Source of the DNA: an uncultured Anaerovibrio sp. | GTDB lineage: Bacteria > Bacillota > Negativicutes > Selenomonadales > Selenomonadaceae | Direction: 5' to 3' | Assembly (NCBI GenBank): GCA_900768695.1 | Contig: CAAGDY010000102.1 | Location: 1 to 21,980, forward strand | DNA: 21,980 bases | In this document: positions 15,050 through 21,980 of the stretch, in pieces | How the letters are laid out: each line of letters begins with the position of its first letter | Numbering within the stretch: the first letter of the stretch is position 1 | Program-made: the position numbers and the translations under genes | The notes under the pieces: generated by a model | Databases searched by the model: none | The model's input: the letters and a program-made list of their open reading frames with translations, nothing else | What the model was told of the DNA's origin: nothing

Positions 15050-16889
15050 GGACGGCACCTCCTATCGCCTGCACAGGGCAGACCTGACTGCAAAGGGCAC
15101 AGCCGGTACACAGTGTTTCATCAATTACCACCTGATTGTCGCGGATAATCAAGGCAGGACAGCCCAGCTCCCTGATGCATTTGCGGCAGTTGATGCACCT
15201 GCCGCTGTCCACGGTCATGCATCCCTCCGGCCTGCTGATAGCAATGCACGGATATTTAAAGATAATCGCCTTGACACCAGGCCGCTCTGCCGCTTTTTTG
15301 ACGATATCTATGGATTTCTGTAAATCAAGCGGATTGACTGTTTCCACAAATTCCAGCCCGATGCCCCTTAGAATCCCCTCAATGCTGACTTTGTTCACCA
15401 CATCCCCCATCATGGTGCGCCCCGTACCCGGATGAGGCTGATGGCCGGTCATGGCCGTAGTAGAATTGTCCAGCACAATCAGGGTCATTTCCGCCTGATT
15501 GTATACGGCATTAATCACGCTGGGAATAGCTGCCGCAAAGAAGGTGGAGTCACCCACAAATGCAAAACAGCTGGTATCAGGCTCCATGTGGTTCACGCCC
15601 TGGGCAATCCCCAGACCTGCCCCCATGCAGAGGCAGGTGTCCACCATATCAAGAGGCATGGCGTTGCCCATGGTGTAACAGCCAATATCGCCGCAGAAGA
15701 TGGTCTTTTTGCCCTTCATGGCCTGCTTCACCGCATAAAAAGAAGCGCGGTGCGGACAGCCTGCGCACAGCACCGGCGGCCTTACCGGCAGCTCCGGCAT
15801 ATCTGCCAGCTCATCTGCCGTCAGGGCACCATGCTGCGGCCTTGCCTTGCCCATAAAGGCGGCAAGATTGTCCAGCACGCTGTCCCTGGTATTTTCGCCT
15901 GAATTTTTCACATGGTGGGTCAGCTTGCCCAATATTCTCACCGGCAGATGATACTTGCCGCAGATATAAATCAGCTCCCGTTCTATCACAGGATCCAGTT
16001 CCTCTACGCACAACACCTCATCCAGCCCCTGCAGGAACTCAACAGCCAAGTCCTCCGGAAAAGGATGAGGCGTGGAAATCTTCAGCTCCCGGAGCTGTCC
16101 CAGCTCCGCCATGGCCTCATTGACATAGGTGAAGCTGAAGCCGCCGGTGGCAACACCCTTGCGGCATAAGGCACCATCGCCTTCAATAGCGCTACCTGCC
16201 GGAATGATGAAGTTCCGCTCATAGCCGGAAAATACCTTGGCAAGCTCCTCATTGCGTGCCTCGATATTGATATGTGCCTGATAGCTCAGGCGCGGGAAAA
16301 TTACCCACCGCCTGGTATCCTTGACAAATCCCTCCGGCACTACCTGCCTGTACTCGTTCCTGTCCTTCACCTCAACAGAGGCATAGCCGTGGGACACGCG
16401 GGTGGTACTGCGGAAAAACACCGGCGTGCCGTATTTCTCCGAATACTCAAAAGCCTCCTGCACCATCTCATAGGCTTCCTGCACCGTCGACGGGTCAAAG
16501 CAGGGCAGCTTGGAAAAGCGGGAAAAATGCCTGGTATCCTGCTCCGTCTGGGAGGATATAGGCCCCGGGTCATCCGCCACCAGCACTACCATGCCACCCT
16601 TGACACCAATATATTCAAGGCACATAAGAGGGTCAGCCGCTACGTTCAGTCCCACCTGCTTCATGGTGACCATAACCCTGGCTCCGCCATAGGCGGCACC
16701 TGCCCCTACCTCCATCGCAGTCTTTTCGTTGATTGACCACTCCACATAGGTTTCAGGCAACCGGTTCTTTGCCACTGTTTCCAGCACCTCGGTGGAAGGA
16801 GTTCCCGGATAGCCTGCTACCAGCCGTACCCCGGCAGCCAGCGCCCCCAGGGCAATGGCCTCGTTGCCCATCAAAAATTCCTTATGCAT
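15042..16889 (-). CDS. iorA: Indolepyruvate ferredoxin oxidoreductase, alpha subunit
   Basis: The catalytic subunit of the enzyme that converts arylpyruvates (indole-, phenyl-, hydroxyphenylpyruvate) and CoA to arylacyl-CoA, CO2 and reduced ferredoxin; the reaction can run backwards. It has 615 residues, the full family length. The N-terminal pyrimidine-binding domain starts GNEAIALGALAAGV and contains GYPGTPSTE. CAGCPHR (375-381) and the thiamine diphosphate motif GDS (446-448) through N475 follow. The C-terminus carries two [4Fe-4S] sites: cysteines 565, 568, 571, 577 and 594, 597, 600, 604. The ATG at 16889 has AGGAG eight bases upstream; an in-frame TTG at 16892 is less likely. It is the first gene of iorA-iorB-paaK. 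Confidence 0.96.
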   Translation of the reverse strand: MHKEFLMGNEAIALGALAAGVRLVAGYPGTPSTEVLETVAKNRLPETYVEWSINEKTAMEVGAGAAYGGARVMVTMKQVGLNVAADPLMCLEYIGVKGGMVVLVADDPGPISSQTEQDTRHFSRFSKLPCFDPSTVQEAYEMVQEAFEYSEKYGTPVFFRSTTRVSHGYASVEVKDRNEYRQVVPEGFVKDTRRWVIFPRLSYQAHINIEARNEELAKVFSGYERNFIIPAGSAIEGDGALCRKGVATGGFSFTYVNEAMAELGQLRELKISTPHPFPEDLAVEFLQGLDEVLCVEELDPVIERELIYICGKYHLPVRILGKLTHHVKNSGENTRDSVLDNLAAFMGKARPQHGALTADELADMPELPVRPPVLCAGCPHRASFYAVKQAMKGKKTIFCGDIGCYTMGNAMPLDMVDTCLCMGAGLGIAQGVNHMEPDTSCFAFVGDSTFFAAAIPSVINAVYNQAEMTLIVLDNSTTAMTGHQPHPGTGRTMMGDVVNKVSIEGILRGIGLEFVETVNPLDLQKSIDIVKKAAERPGVKAIIFKYPCIAISRPEGCMTVDSGRCINCRKCIRELGCPALIIRDNQVVIDETLCTGCALCSQVCPVQAIGGAVHE

Positions 16890-16969
16890 CAATACATCTC
16901 CTATAAATAAAACCTACACATTAGATACACACAATCTATCCTATATGATACTACATTGCTTTAATAAAT

Positions 16970-16990
16970 AAAAGTGAATTTGTCACTTTT
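16970..16990 (-). terminator. Possible terminator overlapping the acyltransferase stop
   Basis: AAAAGUGA and UCACUUUU form an 8-bp stem with a 5-base loop. In the minus-strand reading it includes the stop codon of the acyltransferase and is followed by AUUUAUU. The U-tract is interrupted, so activity may be modest. The stem is symmetrical and could also work on the plus strand. Confidence 0.45.
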
Positions 16991-18113
16991 TCCTGTACAC
17001 GCCAATGGTCCACTGATTGAGCCGCGGAAATCTTTCTCCCAGCCTGCGCATGATAACAGCCGCCCCCAGGGTCATCAGCACCACTGCCAGATAAAAACCC
17101 AGAGCAACAGGCGCTGTCATTATTCTGCCGCTTTTGGCAAGGCAAAGCCCCAGATAGGTAATTGCCACAGGATGCGCCAGATAAACAAAATAGGAATGTT
17201 TGCCCAGCGTGGACAGCACCGGCCGCAGAAAATCCGGCAACCGCCAGATGGTAAAAATTGCAAAGAAAAACAGGCTTGCCGCCAGTGTATAGACGATACC
17301 GGCAGGACAAAGCTGCTGTGCCGTGTTAATTCCCTCCAACGGCGTGTATCCCTTGGTAAAAATCAACCAGTAGTAATATCCCAAAAGGCCGCCCAGGGCC
17401 AGCCAGAAGAAAGCAATCAGACTGCCACGCCGCCGTGCCATAAAATTCATGAAGCCATCAATATGCACCGCCAGATAGCCGCCTAGCACAAAAATAAAAA
17501 TATAGTGCATCACCCAGTAATTCAGGCGGTAATCAATCAGGGACTTTAAGAAGAAATTGTCCACCCCGGCCGAGTTCAGGCTGAAGCAGGACCAGTAATC
17601 AAAGGCCACCTGAAAGGCAAACAGTCCGGACAGCAGCCAGCCATTCAGCCTTTTTACCAGCCACACCCATACCGGCATCATCAGGTAAAACCACAGCAAT
17701 ATCACCATGAAATACAGCTGGTAGCCCGCCGTGCCAAAAAACATGCTGAAAGCCATATAAAAGGGGCTCAGCACGCTAAAGTCCCCCCACAGCACCGCAT
17801 AATGAAGCAGGTAAAACAGCGACCACACCACATAGGGTATCAGCACCGTGTTGATGCGCCGCCGCAGAAAGCTTTTGTACTCAAAGGGCTGGGCCATATC
17901 AAGATTATAAAACATGCCAAAAGCCGAAATAAAAAAGAAAATCGGCACGCTGAACCGGGTTGCCACCTCGAAAAGTGCCACCAGATGCATGTTGGCGGCA
18001 GGGTTCCCCAGATACTGGGACCCCACATGTATGCCTACCACCCCCAGCATGGATATGCCACGGATATACTCTATCGCCGCCAGCCTCGGCTTACTCACTC
18101 CCAAATAACTCAT
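16983..18113 (-). CDS. Acyltransferase family 3 membrane protein
   Basis: A polytopic membrane acyltransferase of the kind that adds acetyl or other acyl groups to surface sugars (PF01757-type). It has 376 residues and about ten hydrophobic segments. The N-terminus IEYIRGISMLGVVGIHVGSQ holds the family arginine and the probable catalytic histidine, and PIFFFISAFGMF and RRRINTVLIPYVVWSLFY follow in the expected order. Near the end is GKHSYFVYLAHPVAI. The frame is open to 18179, but the family N-terminus begins at the ATG at 18113. GGGAGG directly abuts that ATG, so initiation at TTG 18104, nine bases from GGAGG, is also possible. The acceptor is unknown, and no sugar-polymer genes are nearby. 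Confidence 0.88.
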   Translation of the reverse strand: MSYLGVSKPRLAAIEYIRGISMLGVVGIHVGSQYLGNPAANMHLVALFEVATRFSVPIFFFISAFGMFYNLDMAQPFEYKSFLRRRINTVLIPYVVWSLFYLLHYAVLWGDFSVLSPFYMAFSMFFGTAGYQLYFMVILLWFYLMMPVWVWLVKRLNGWLLSGLFAFQVAFDYWSCFSLNSAGVDNFFLKSLIDYRLNYWVMHYIFIFVLGGYLAVHIDGFMNFMARRRGSLIAFFWLALGGLLGYYYWLIFTKGYTPLEGINTAQQLCPAGIVYTLAASLFFFAIFTIWRLPDFLRPVLSTLGKHSYFVYLAHPVAITYLGLCLAKSGRIMTAPVALGFYLAVVLMTLGAAVIMRRLGERFPRLNQWTIGVYRKK

Positions 18114-18142
18114 CCTCCCACCAAAATCACACTGACAGAAAA

Positions 18143-18241
18143 TTACGTAATGACAAATGACCAAAAACCATGCCGGCAAAAATCATGCCGGCGCAAAGCC
18201 ACACTAACATAAATCTGCACAGGATAAATCTCGCAAAACAC
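18143..18241 (-). CDS. Possible small upstream ORF, 32 residues
   Basis: In the long leader of the acyltransferase, AAGGAG (18251-18256) is followed after nine bases by GTG (18239-18241) and a 32-codon frame that ends at TAA (18143-18145), 29 bases before the acyltransferase ATG. The frame has several cysteines and histidines and no recognisable domain. A start at GTG and the short length make this speculative; it could be a regulatory leader peptide or chance. Confidence 0.2.
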   Translation of the reverse strand: MFCEIYPVQIYVSVALRRHDFCRHGFWSFVIT

Positions 18242-18274
18242 TGCCAAAAACTCCTTGAAGCAAATCACTGAACC

Positions 18275-18283
18275 ATTATACCA
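18275..18283 (-). promoter_or_regulatory. Extended -10 promoter for the acyltransferase
   Basis: On the minus strand TGGTATAAT gives a perfect -10 (18275-18280) with an extended TG, just past the terminator of the SIMPL gene. There is no good -35. The leader to the ATG at 18113 would be about 155 bases. Confidence 0.5.
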
Positions 18284-18287
18284 CAAT

Positions 18288-18319
18288 AAAAGAGCAGACA
18301 ACACCGTGCCTGCCCTTTT
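18288..18319 (-). terminator. Terminator of the SIMPL-domain gene
   Basis: In minus-strand RNA AAAAGGGCAGGCA (18307-18319) pairs with UGUCUGCUCUUUU (18288-18300), 13 bp with two G-U pairs and a 6-base loop, ending in UUUUAUU. It lies about 70 bases past the stop at 18390. Confidence 0.75.
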
Positions 18320-18389
18320 ACTTGGGAAAATGGTTATTTTAATGAAACTGGGAAAGCTATAAAAATATTCTGCCGCTGTTTTTCACAGC

Positions 18390-19100
18390 TCACTGAATCT
18401 GAAAGTCGATGTTTACATCGGCTTCCACCTCTACAGTACCGGCACTAACCGGCGTATCTGCGACTGCCGCACCATCCATTCCGGCCAGCTTCAGATTGGC
18501 CATCTCATAGCGGGCAAAATTGCCACCGCCCTCCTTCACGTTCTGGATGCCGATAATCTTCACCCCTAACGCTCCGGCAATGGCGTCCGCCTTGCTTCTT
18601 GCATCCTGCACCGCCATCTGCAGGGCAGAATTGCGCACAGACTTGACATCCTTCAGGCCAAAGCTCAGGCCGTTCACATCAGTAGCTCCGCTGGACAATG
18701 CCGTATCAATCACCTTGCCGGTCTTGTCCACATCGTTGACGGTTACGGTTACCGTGTTGCTGGCACGATAGCCGGCTACCTTCCTGTAGTCGCCCTTTTC
18801 GTATACAGGGCTCATGGTGTAATTGGTCTGGATATCCTTGCTGAAAATCCCCAGCCTGCCCAGAGCCGCCGTCACATCGCTGGCAATTTTTGCATTCTCT
18901 GCCTGTGCCAGCTGAGCAGTCTTGCCCGTGGTGACAATGCCTATGTTTACGGTAGCCATATCAGGTGCCGCATCAACGCTTCCTCTGCCGCTGACAGAAA
19001 TTACTGCCGGTCCCGGCGGTGGGGCCGCCAGCGCCGCGTTGCTCATGCCCAGGCACAAAAGAGCCGCCAGCACCAGCAGAAAAATATTTCTTTTTAACAT
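18390..19100 (-). CDS. Exported SIMPL (DUF541/YggE-like) domain protein
   Basis: A 236-residue protein with a clear Sec signal peptide: KR at 3-4, a hydrophobic core at about 6-19, and probable cleavage after ALA at 25. The SIMPL-domain hallmark start is PAVISVSGRGSVDAAPDMATVNIGI, and the later stretch ALQMAVQDARSKADAIAGALGVKI is typical of the family. The end VEVEADVNIDFQI is also typical. Such proteins are periplasmic or outer-membrane associated, with an oxidative-stress link reported for YggE; the function here is unknown. GGAGG lies eight bases before the ATG. TATAAT occurs upstream at about 19133-19138 without a -35. A terminator follows at 18288-18319, so it is probably a single-gene unit. 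Confidence 0.92.
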   Translation of the reverse strand: MLKRNIFLLVLAALLCLGMSNAALAAPPPGPAVISVSGRGSVDAAPDMATVNIGIVTTGKTAQLAQAENAKIASDVTAALGRLGIFSKDIQTNYTMSPVYEKGDYRKVAGYRASNTVTVTVNDVDKTGKVIDTALSSGATDVNGLSFGLKDVKSVRNSALQMAVQDARSKADAIAGALGVKIIGIQNVKEGGGNFARYEMANLKLAGMDGAAVADTPVSAGTVEVEADVNIDFQIQ

Positions 19101-19192
19101 ATCTTATACCTCCTCCGCATTAAGTGATTTCATTATATCCATTCAAAATGAAAATCTGCTGATAAGGAGATTAAGATTACATTAAAATCAGC

Positions 19193-19714
19193 TTACCATT
19201 CATCAAAATGCACGCGGTCACCCTCGTACAAATCACGCTCCGTCAGGTCAGGCTCTGCCGCATAGCCCAGCGCCAGGATAGAGTGGGGAACTATCTGCTC
19301 CGGCAGCTTGAACAGCTCCTTTACCTCCTGCACCCTGTCCTCGCTAGGCCAGCATCCCAGCCACACACTGCCAATCCCCAGGTCATGCGCCGCCAGCACC
19401 ATGTTCTGCGCCGCAATAGAAGCATCTATTACCCAGTAGTCAGGCGCCTCCGGCAACGCCCGCGCCAAATCGCCACACACCAGAATCCCCAGGGCGGCAC
19501 GCCTTACCGGACTGGCATCCAGCCCGTTGGCCACTGCCAGCTTGCCTAACGTTTCCTTGTTGCGCACCACGATAAACGACCACATGCGCTTGTTTTCGCA
19601 GGTAGGGCCGCTCATACCCGCAGTCAGGATAGTCTTGATATCCTCAAAGGTAAGCCCCTCATCCGTAAACTCACGCACACTCTTCCTTGTTGCCAGTGCC
19701 TTCAACGTATCCAT
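19193..19714 (-). CDS. Nitroreductase family flavoprotein
   Basis: A 173-residue FMN-dependent oxidoreductase of the small nitroreductase type. The phosphate-binding start is ATRKSVREFTDEGL (about 8-21). WSFIVVRNKETLGKLA, the helix DASIAAQNMVLAAHDLGIGSVWLG (about 97-120) and SILALGYAAE near the end are all in the family order. It probably reduces quinones, nitro-compounds or similar acceptors with NAD(P)H; the natural substrate cannot be told. It lies 38 bases after the flavodoxin-like gene and shares its promoter. GAAGAGGG lies about nine bases before the ATG at 19714. Confidence 0.92.
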   Translation of the reverse strand: MDTLKALATRKSVREFTDEGLTFEDIKTILTAGMSGPTCENKRMWSFIVVRNKETLGKLAVANGLDASPVRRAALGILVCGDLARALPEAPDYWVIDASIAAQNMVLAAHDLGIGSVWLGCWPSEDRVQEVKELFKLPEQIVPHSILALGYAAEPDLTERDLYEGDRVHFDEW

Positions 19715-19752
19715 AAATCCATACCCTCTTCCACGTAAAACCTCTGCCCTGC

Positions 19753-20238
19753 TTACTTCAGCTCCAGCCTCTTATGCCAATCAAAGACCTCCTGACGGCT
19801 CATGCCGTTCAGCTCATACAGCGGCAACAGCTTCACCGGCTTGTCCCTGAAATACTCCTTCAGCCTGTTGTTGGTTTCCCGCCTGCCACTGCCACCGGAG
19901 GTAGCAAAAGGCACCAGCGTCTTGCCTTTCAGGTTGATGCTCTCCAGGAAAGTATAGACAATCTTCGGCGCATCAAACATCCAGATAGGAAAACCAAAGA
20001 AAATTGTATCATAGTCAGCTCCGTTGGCCAGCGGCACAGCCATCTTCGGGCGGCAGAAATAATCCTTCTGCTCAACGGTTACCCTTGAAGTCTTGCTGAG
20101 CCACTCCATGTCCCCCGGCTTGTAGGGTACTGCCGGCACAATCTCAAACAAATCGGCATGCTCCACACCGGCCACCATCTTGGCTACCTTGGCAGTTTCC
20201 TGCCCAACCGAAAAATATGCTACCAGAATCTTTCCCAT
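19753..20238 (-). CDS. Flavodoxin family protein
   Basis: A 161-residue flavodoxin-like protein (flavodoxin_4 type). It begins with the strand and phosphate loop GKILVAYFSVGQETAKVAKMV; the loop SVGQET departs from the usual SxTGNT, so FMN binding may be altered. FFGFPIWMFDAPKIVYTFLE and GKTLVPFATSGGSGRRETNN are strong family matches. The C-terminus ends in a short helix. The frame is open to 20265, but AGGAG eight bases before the ATG at 20238 sets the start. It is first in a two-gene unit with the nitroreductase, behind a promoter with a palindrome at 20288-20302. A redox or detoxification role is inferred from this pairing. Confidence 0.92.
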   Translation of the reverse strand: MGKILVAYFSVGQETAKVAKMVAGVEHADLFEIVPAVPYKPGDMEWLSKTSRVTVEQKDYFCRPKMAVPLANGADYDTIFFGFPIWMFDAPKIVYTFLESINLKGKTLVPFATSGGSGRRETNNRLKEYFRDKPVKLLPLYELNGMSRQEVFDWHKRLELK

Positions 20239-20287
20239 TATCATCACTCCTAATAACATCTGCAATAAATTAGTCCCAAAGTCACAA

Positions 20288-20305
20288 TATACTTAGAGTA
20301 TACCA
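20288..20305 (-). promoter_or_regulatory. Extended -10 promoter with overlapping palindrome
   Basis: On the minus strand TGGTATACT gives a -10 of TATACT (20297-20302, five of six) with an extended TG. The perfect palindrome TATACTTAGAGTATA (20288-20302) covers the -10 box, which is a classic place for a repressor. It controls the flavodoxin-nitroreductase pair. MarR- or HxlR-type redox regulators often control such genes, but no regulator gene is present nearby. Confidence 0.5.
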
Positions 20306-20323
20306 CATTCAATGGAAAATTAA

Positions 20324-20371
20324 AATCCCGACCGCTCATAAATGATAAATATCAATATCGCAGTCGGGATT
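20324..20371 (-). terminator. Terminator of the lipoprotein gene
   Basis: AATCCCGAC (20363-20371 read on minus) pairs with GTCGGGATT (20324-20332) in a 9-bp stem extended by a G-U pair and two G-C pairs. The loop is about 24 bases and partly self-complementary. TTTTAATTTT follows on the minus strand. Confidence 0.75.
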
Positions 20372-20421
20372 AAATCATATTTTTTCAGTCAGCTATCGGT
20401 GACAGTATCTGTTGTAGCCTG

Positions 20422-21039
20422 TTATTTAACGCTGGCCAGCATTGCATCAGCAATAGCCTTGGATTCCTCATCGTCAGCCTGGGCATTAATCTGGATATTC
20501 CACTGCTCTGCATCCTTCAGGAAATACATAATGCGGGAATCCAGGCGGGTGCCGTTCTTGCTATCATACTGGAACTTCATCAGCTTGCCAAGGTTGCCGG
20601 ATACCTCTACATCAGTAACCTCTACATCAGAAGCATTCTGGTACTTCTTGCCGATGTTTTCCTTGACAGTGTTTACCTGCTGGTTCAAATCCACAGTAAA
20701 GGCTGTGCCGGTTGCCTTTTCTACCTTTGCCTTGTCATAGATGATGGTAGCAGTCAGCAGCTGTACCTTCTTGTTGTTTGTATCGGTAGCAACCTGCTTC
20801 TTGATGAACCTCCTGTTAGGGCCTGCTGGTGGCGGGGTCTTTGCGGCCTTTGGCTCAAACGGGCTCTTAATTACAATGCTGGTATCCACACCCTGCACTG
20901 TATACTCTGTCATATCCGCTACAGCCTTTTCCGCCTTCTGCTCAGGAGTTGCGGCCTCATCACCACAGCCGCCCAGAATACTGCACATGATGACAAAAGC
21001 CATCAGCACAGCTGCCATAATACTCTTTTTCTTAAACAT
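20422..21039 (-). CDS. Putative lipoprotein of unknown function
   Basis: A 205-residue exported lipoprotein. The signal peptide has lysines at 3-5 and a hydrophobic core at about 7-21. It ends in the lipobox LGGC, giving a lipid-modified cysteine, followed by an acidic linker (GDEAATPEQ). A proline-rich patch (KTPPPAGP) precedes the folded C-terminal half, which alternates strands and helices and recalls a DcrB/PsbP-like layout only loosely. I do not recognise the family. AAGGA seven bases before the ATG at 21039 sets the start; the frame is open to 21093. The leader may be about 275 bases if the promoter at 21320-21349 is used. A terminator follows at 20324-20371. Confidence 0.8.
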   Translation of the reverse strand: MFKKKSIMAAVLMAFVIMCSILGGCGDEAATPEQKAEKAVADMTEYTVQGVDTSIVIKSPFEPKAAKTPPPAGPNRRFIKKQVATDTNNKKVQLLTATIIYDKAKVEKATGTAFTVDLNQQVNTVKENIGKKYQNASDVEVTDVEVSGNLGKLMKFQYDSKNGTRLDSRIMYFLKDAEQWNIQINAQADDEESKAIADAMLASVK

Positions 21040-21319
21040 TTTCTCTTCCTTTCTTGTACAAATATCCCACAACGGACATCGCATTTTGTCCATTGACTAC
21101 CTGCGCCTGACAACGATACTTCTCCATCCGTCCATCCGAAACATTCCTCTGCCACGGCACCCCTGCCCGCTACGCTACCACATGCATTAAAAACATTCTT
21201 TGGGCATTATCGGCATCCTGTAAGGCATCAGACTGCACAAACGGCACTTTAGTCAAGCACAGTGATGAATTTTATCATAATTTCCCATAAAATAAAATAG
21301 GAAAAAACGCCAATGTTTA

Positions 21320-21349
21320 TAAATAAAATTTATGGAAATTTTCTGTCAA
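21320..21349 (-). promoter_or_regulatory. Possible lipoprotein promoter
   Basis: Minus strand: perfect -35 TTGACA (21344-21349), 18-base spacer, -10 TATTTA (21320-21325, four of six). It starts right after the chemoreceptor terminator and would give a leader of about 275 bases. Confidence 0.4.
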
Positions 21350-21358
21350 TTCAGTCAT

Positions 21359-21405
21359 AAAAAAAAGGGAACCGCAGGCTGAAAGCAGCTGCAGGCTACA
21401 GCTCC
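21359..21405 (-). terminator. Terminator of the right-hand chemoreceptor
   Basis: In minus-strand RNA GGAGCUGUAGCCUG (21392-21405) pairs with CAGCCUGCGGUUCC (21368-21381): 13 of 14 positions pair, three of them G-U. CUUUUUUUU follows. It lies about 65 bases past the stop at 21471. Confidence 0.75.
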
Positions 21406-21470
21406 TTCAACTCATGCAGTCCCCATGTTATCCTTGTTAAATTATCCTGCCAAAATCCTTTATGCGACCG

Positions 21471-21980
21471 TTACATACGCAGCCTGAAGCCGCTGACAGC
21501 CTCCTGCAACAGCTCTGCCTGGGCGCTCAGCTGCTGGCTGGCAGAGGCGCTTTCCTCCGCCGTAGCGGAGTTGGCCTGCACCACGTTGGCCACCTGCTTA
21601 ACCCCCTTGTCCAGCATATCCATGGCCTTCTGCTGGCGCTCCGAGGAAAGGGCTATATCCTGCACCAGCTCTGCCACCCGGTCAATCTCCTGATTGATTT
21701 TCTGCAGGGCGGCCGCTGTTTCGGCAGCCAGCTTCGTTCCTGCCTCCACACGGGAGAGGGATTCCTCAATAATCTCCGTGGTTTCCCTGGCGGCCTGGGC
21801 AGAACGTCCTGCCAGGTTGCGCACCTCCTCTGCCACCACTGCAAAGCCCTTGCCGTGCTGGCCTGCCCTGGCCGCCTCTACAGCCGCATTCAGGGAAAGT
21901 ATATTAGTCTGGAACGCTATCTCATCTATGGTTTTGATAATCTTGGAGATATCCTTTGACGAGGTTTCAATGTTTTCCAT
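21471..21980 (-). CDS. Methyl-accepting chemotaxis protein, 3' part
   Basis: The last 170 codons of a second chemoreceptor; the 5' part lies beyond the window, and the Met at 21980 is internal. The visible part is the signalling hairpin tip ([20 protein letters not shown], then [17 protein letters not shown]), which binds CheA/CheW. It is followed by the descending coiled coil with heptad repeats and methylation-type EE/Q pairs near [13 protein letters not shown]. It ends soon after the coil (AVSGFRLRM) without a CZB domain or CheR-tethering pentapeptide, unlike the soluble receptor at 2664-4067. Sensor type and membrane topology cannot be judged. Its terminator is at 21359-21405. Confidence 0.95.
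   Translation of the reverse strand: MENIETSSKDISKIIKTIDEIAFQTNILSLNAAVEAARAGQHGKGFAVVAEEVRNLAGRSAQAARETTEIIEESLSRVEAGTKLAAETAAALQKINQEIDRVAELVQDIALSSERQQKAMDMLDKGVKQVANVVQANSATAEESASASQQLSAQAELLQEAVSGFRLRM

Larger units (their letters stand above)
21040..21470. other. Intergenic region upstream of the lipoprotein gene
   Basis: This 431-base gap holds the terminator of the right-hand chemoreceptor (21359-21405) and a probable promoter (21320-21349). About 275 bases of possible lipoprotein leader follow, in which I recognise no gene or known riboswitch. Its left half (about 21060-21200) is GC-richer than the AT-rich promoter side and could be structured, including a small inverted repeat GGACA/TGTCC near 21073-21091. 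Confidence 0.5.

Noticed and set aside
1..21980. CRISPR array, insertion sequence, prophage or restriction system
   Set aside because: No regularly spaced repeats, transposase, integrase, Cas or restriction-modification motifs were seen on either strand.

Overview
The window looks like chromosomal DNA of an anaerobic, diderm Firmicute of the Negativicutes (Selenomonas/Anaerovibrio/Mitsuokella-like). This is inferred from several things together: class 1B PyrD with its PyrK electron-transfer subunit, a 2-oxoacid (indolepyruvate-type) ferredoxin oxidoreductase, strong AGGAGG ribosome binding sites, Sec-exported proteins suited to a periplasm, and moderately GC-rich coding DNA with AT-rich control regions. 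No 16S gene or other decisive marker is present. Most genes are on the minus strand. There is no phage, insertion sequence or CRISPR array.

Layout. 1-231: a leftward promoter and a stretch that folds into several stems as minus-strand RNA; it is probably the leader of a gene outside the window, or a small RNA. 232-2396 (-): an unknown small protein whose near-consensus promoter fires straight into a terminator-like hairpin, then prfC (release factor 3, TTG start). 2664-4067 (-): a soluble chemoreceptor with a C-terminal zinc-binding CZB domain. 4209-8387 (-): M29 aminopeptidase, azlC, azlD, pyrK and pyrD in one direction with small gaps or overlaps, so probably one unit that combines peptide breakdown, branched-chain amino acid export and pyrimidine synthesis. 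8544-10670 (+): an exported M48 metalloprotease and an AI-2E-family membrane protein, closed by a 22-bp bidirectional terminator hairpin.

10979-12340 (-): a 453-residue protein that resembles the DUF7309/DUF6930 families. 12341-12658: an AT-rich control region with inverted repeats. 12659-12841 (+): a 60-residue Arc-type ribbon-helix-helix protein with its own terminator. 12990-13077 (-): tRNA-Leu(CAA) with its own promoter and terminator. 13180-16889 (-): iorA-iorB-paaK, an arylpyruvate/arylacetyl-CoA/arylacetate module that may run either way. 16983-18113 (-): an acyltransferase-3 membrane protein. 18390-19100 (-): an exported SIMPL-domain protein. 19193-20238 (-): a flavodoxin-like protein and a nitroreductase behind a promoter with a palindrome over its -10 box. 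20422-21039 (-): a lipoprotein with a long leader. 21471-21980 (-): the 3' end of a second chemoreceptor, cut by the window edge.

I see no clear new defence or mobile system. The points most worth checking are regulatory: the promoter-hairpin leader at 641-716, the structured RNA at 14-159, the inverted repeats upstream of the Arc-type gene, and the palindromic operator candidate at 20288-20302. On the metabolic side, the iorAB-paaK operon stands out.
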